A DNA stretch of 5,802 nucleotides from Oscillospiraceae bacterium (GTDB lineage Bacteria > Bacillota > Clostridia > Oscillospirales > Ruminococcaceae). Numbering within the stretch: the first letter of the stretch is position 1; each line of letters starts with the position of its first letter. Both the position numbers and the translations under genes were made by a program. The stretch is from NCBI GenBank assembly GCA_009776345.1, contig WRLS01000130.1, positions 1 to 5,802 on the forward strand, in the 5' to 3' direction. The notes below the pieces were generated by a model. The model made no database searches. It had not been told where the DNA came from and worked only from the letters and a program-made list of their open reading frames with translations. Below, in pieces: positions 5,679 through 5,802 of this stretch.

Positions 5679-5802
5679 TCATGCCGTTTCCCGTTTCATC
5701 AGCGTATCCAAAGGGATGAATCCTATCAAATCATAGCTGATATGGATTTTTTGCCTCCGCTTGCCGCTACTCTTGTCCGGGGCCTCTACATAAACGGCCT
5801 TT
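5679..5802 (-). CDS. Serine recombinase, C-terminal end (partial, DUF4368 type)
   Basis: Only the last 40 residues are in the window; the gene continues beyond the right edge and ends at TGA 5681-5679. The tail contains 'VEAPDKSSGKRRQKIHISYD' followed by 'LIGFIPL'. I recognise this as the characteristic C-terminus of the large serine recombinases of Clostridia that carry a DUF4368 region (the group including TnpX-like enzymes of integrative and mobilisable elements). Such enzymes cut and rejoin attachment sites during excision and integration; the catalytic N-terminal resolvase domain is not visible here. The gene ends at an intrinsic terminator, and its nearness to an orphan gene fragment suggests an element end close by. 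Confidence 0.8.
   Translation of the reverse strand, partial: KAVYVEAPDKSSGKRRQKIHISYDLIGFIPLDTLMKRETA

Overview
The window looks like a chromosomal segment of a gut-type Firmicute (class Clostridia, possibly Oscillospiraceae or Lachnospiraceae). I base this on the zinc-ribbon kinase-like protein, the MacB-type ABC cassette with a CARDB-like partner, and the C-terminus of a DUF4368-type serine recombinase. The species cannot be fixed from the sequence. All convincing genes lie on the minus strand, so the window reads from right to left.

Right end (5802 to about 5320): the last 40 codons of a large serine recombinase (stop at 5681-5679) are followed by a strong intrinsic terminator with a 14-bp perfect stem (5604-5558). 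Next come a purine-rich tract and a 51-codon orphan coding remnant that lacks a proper start. This looks like the edge of an integrated mobile element abutting resident DNA.

Middle (about 5320 to 5043): an AT-richer intergenic region carries one very good sigma-A-type promoter, TTGATT-17 bp-TATACT with an extended -10 (5166-5138). It faces left and should drive the whole operon.

Operon (5042 to left edge): (1) a MacB/LolD-type ABC ATPase; (2) overlapping it by four bases (GTGA), an extracytoplasmic beta-sandwich protein with signal peptide, a duplicated N-terminal module, two CARDB/NEW3-like domains and a C-terminal membrane anchor, interrupted by an in-frame TAA at 2985-2983; (3) a four-helix FtsX/MacB-type permease; (4) 41 bases further on, a zinc-ribbon protein with a kinase fold in which the catalytic residues are replaced, running off the left edge.

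Working model (inference): ATPase and permease form a mechanotransmission-type ABC complex. The anchored beta-sandwich protein serves as its extracellular partner, where Gram-negative systems would use MacA, and the zinc-ribbon pseudokinase is a cytoplasmic or membrane-linked regulator or scaffold. The in-frame stop means that, as sequenced, the partner protein would lose its anchor and most of its second CARDB-like domain. That implies an inactivated allele, a released form, or a sequencing error.
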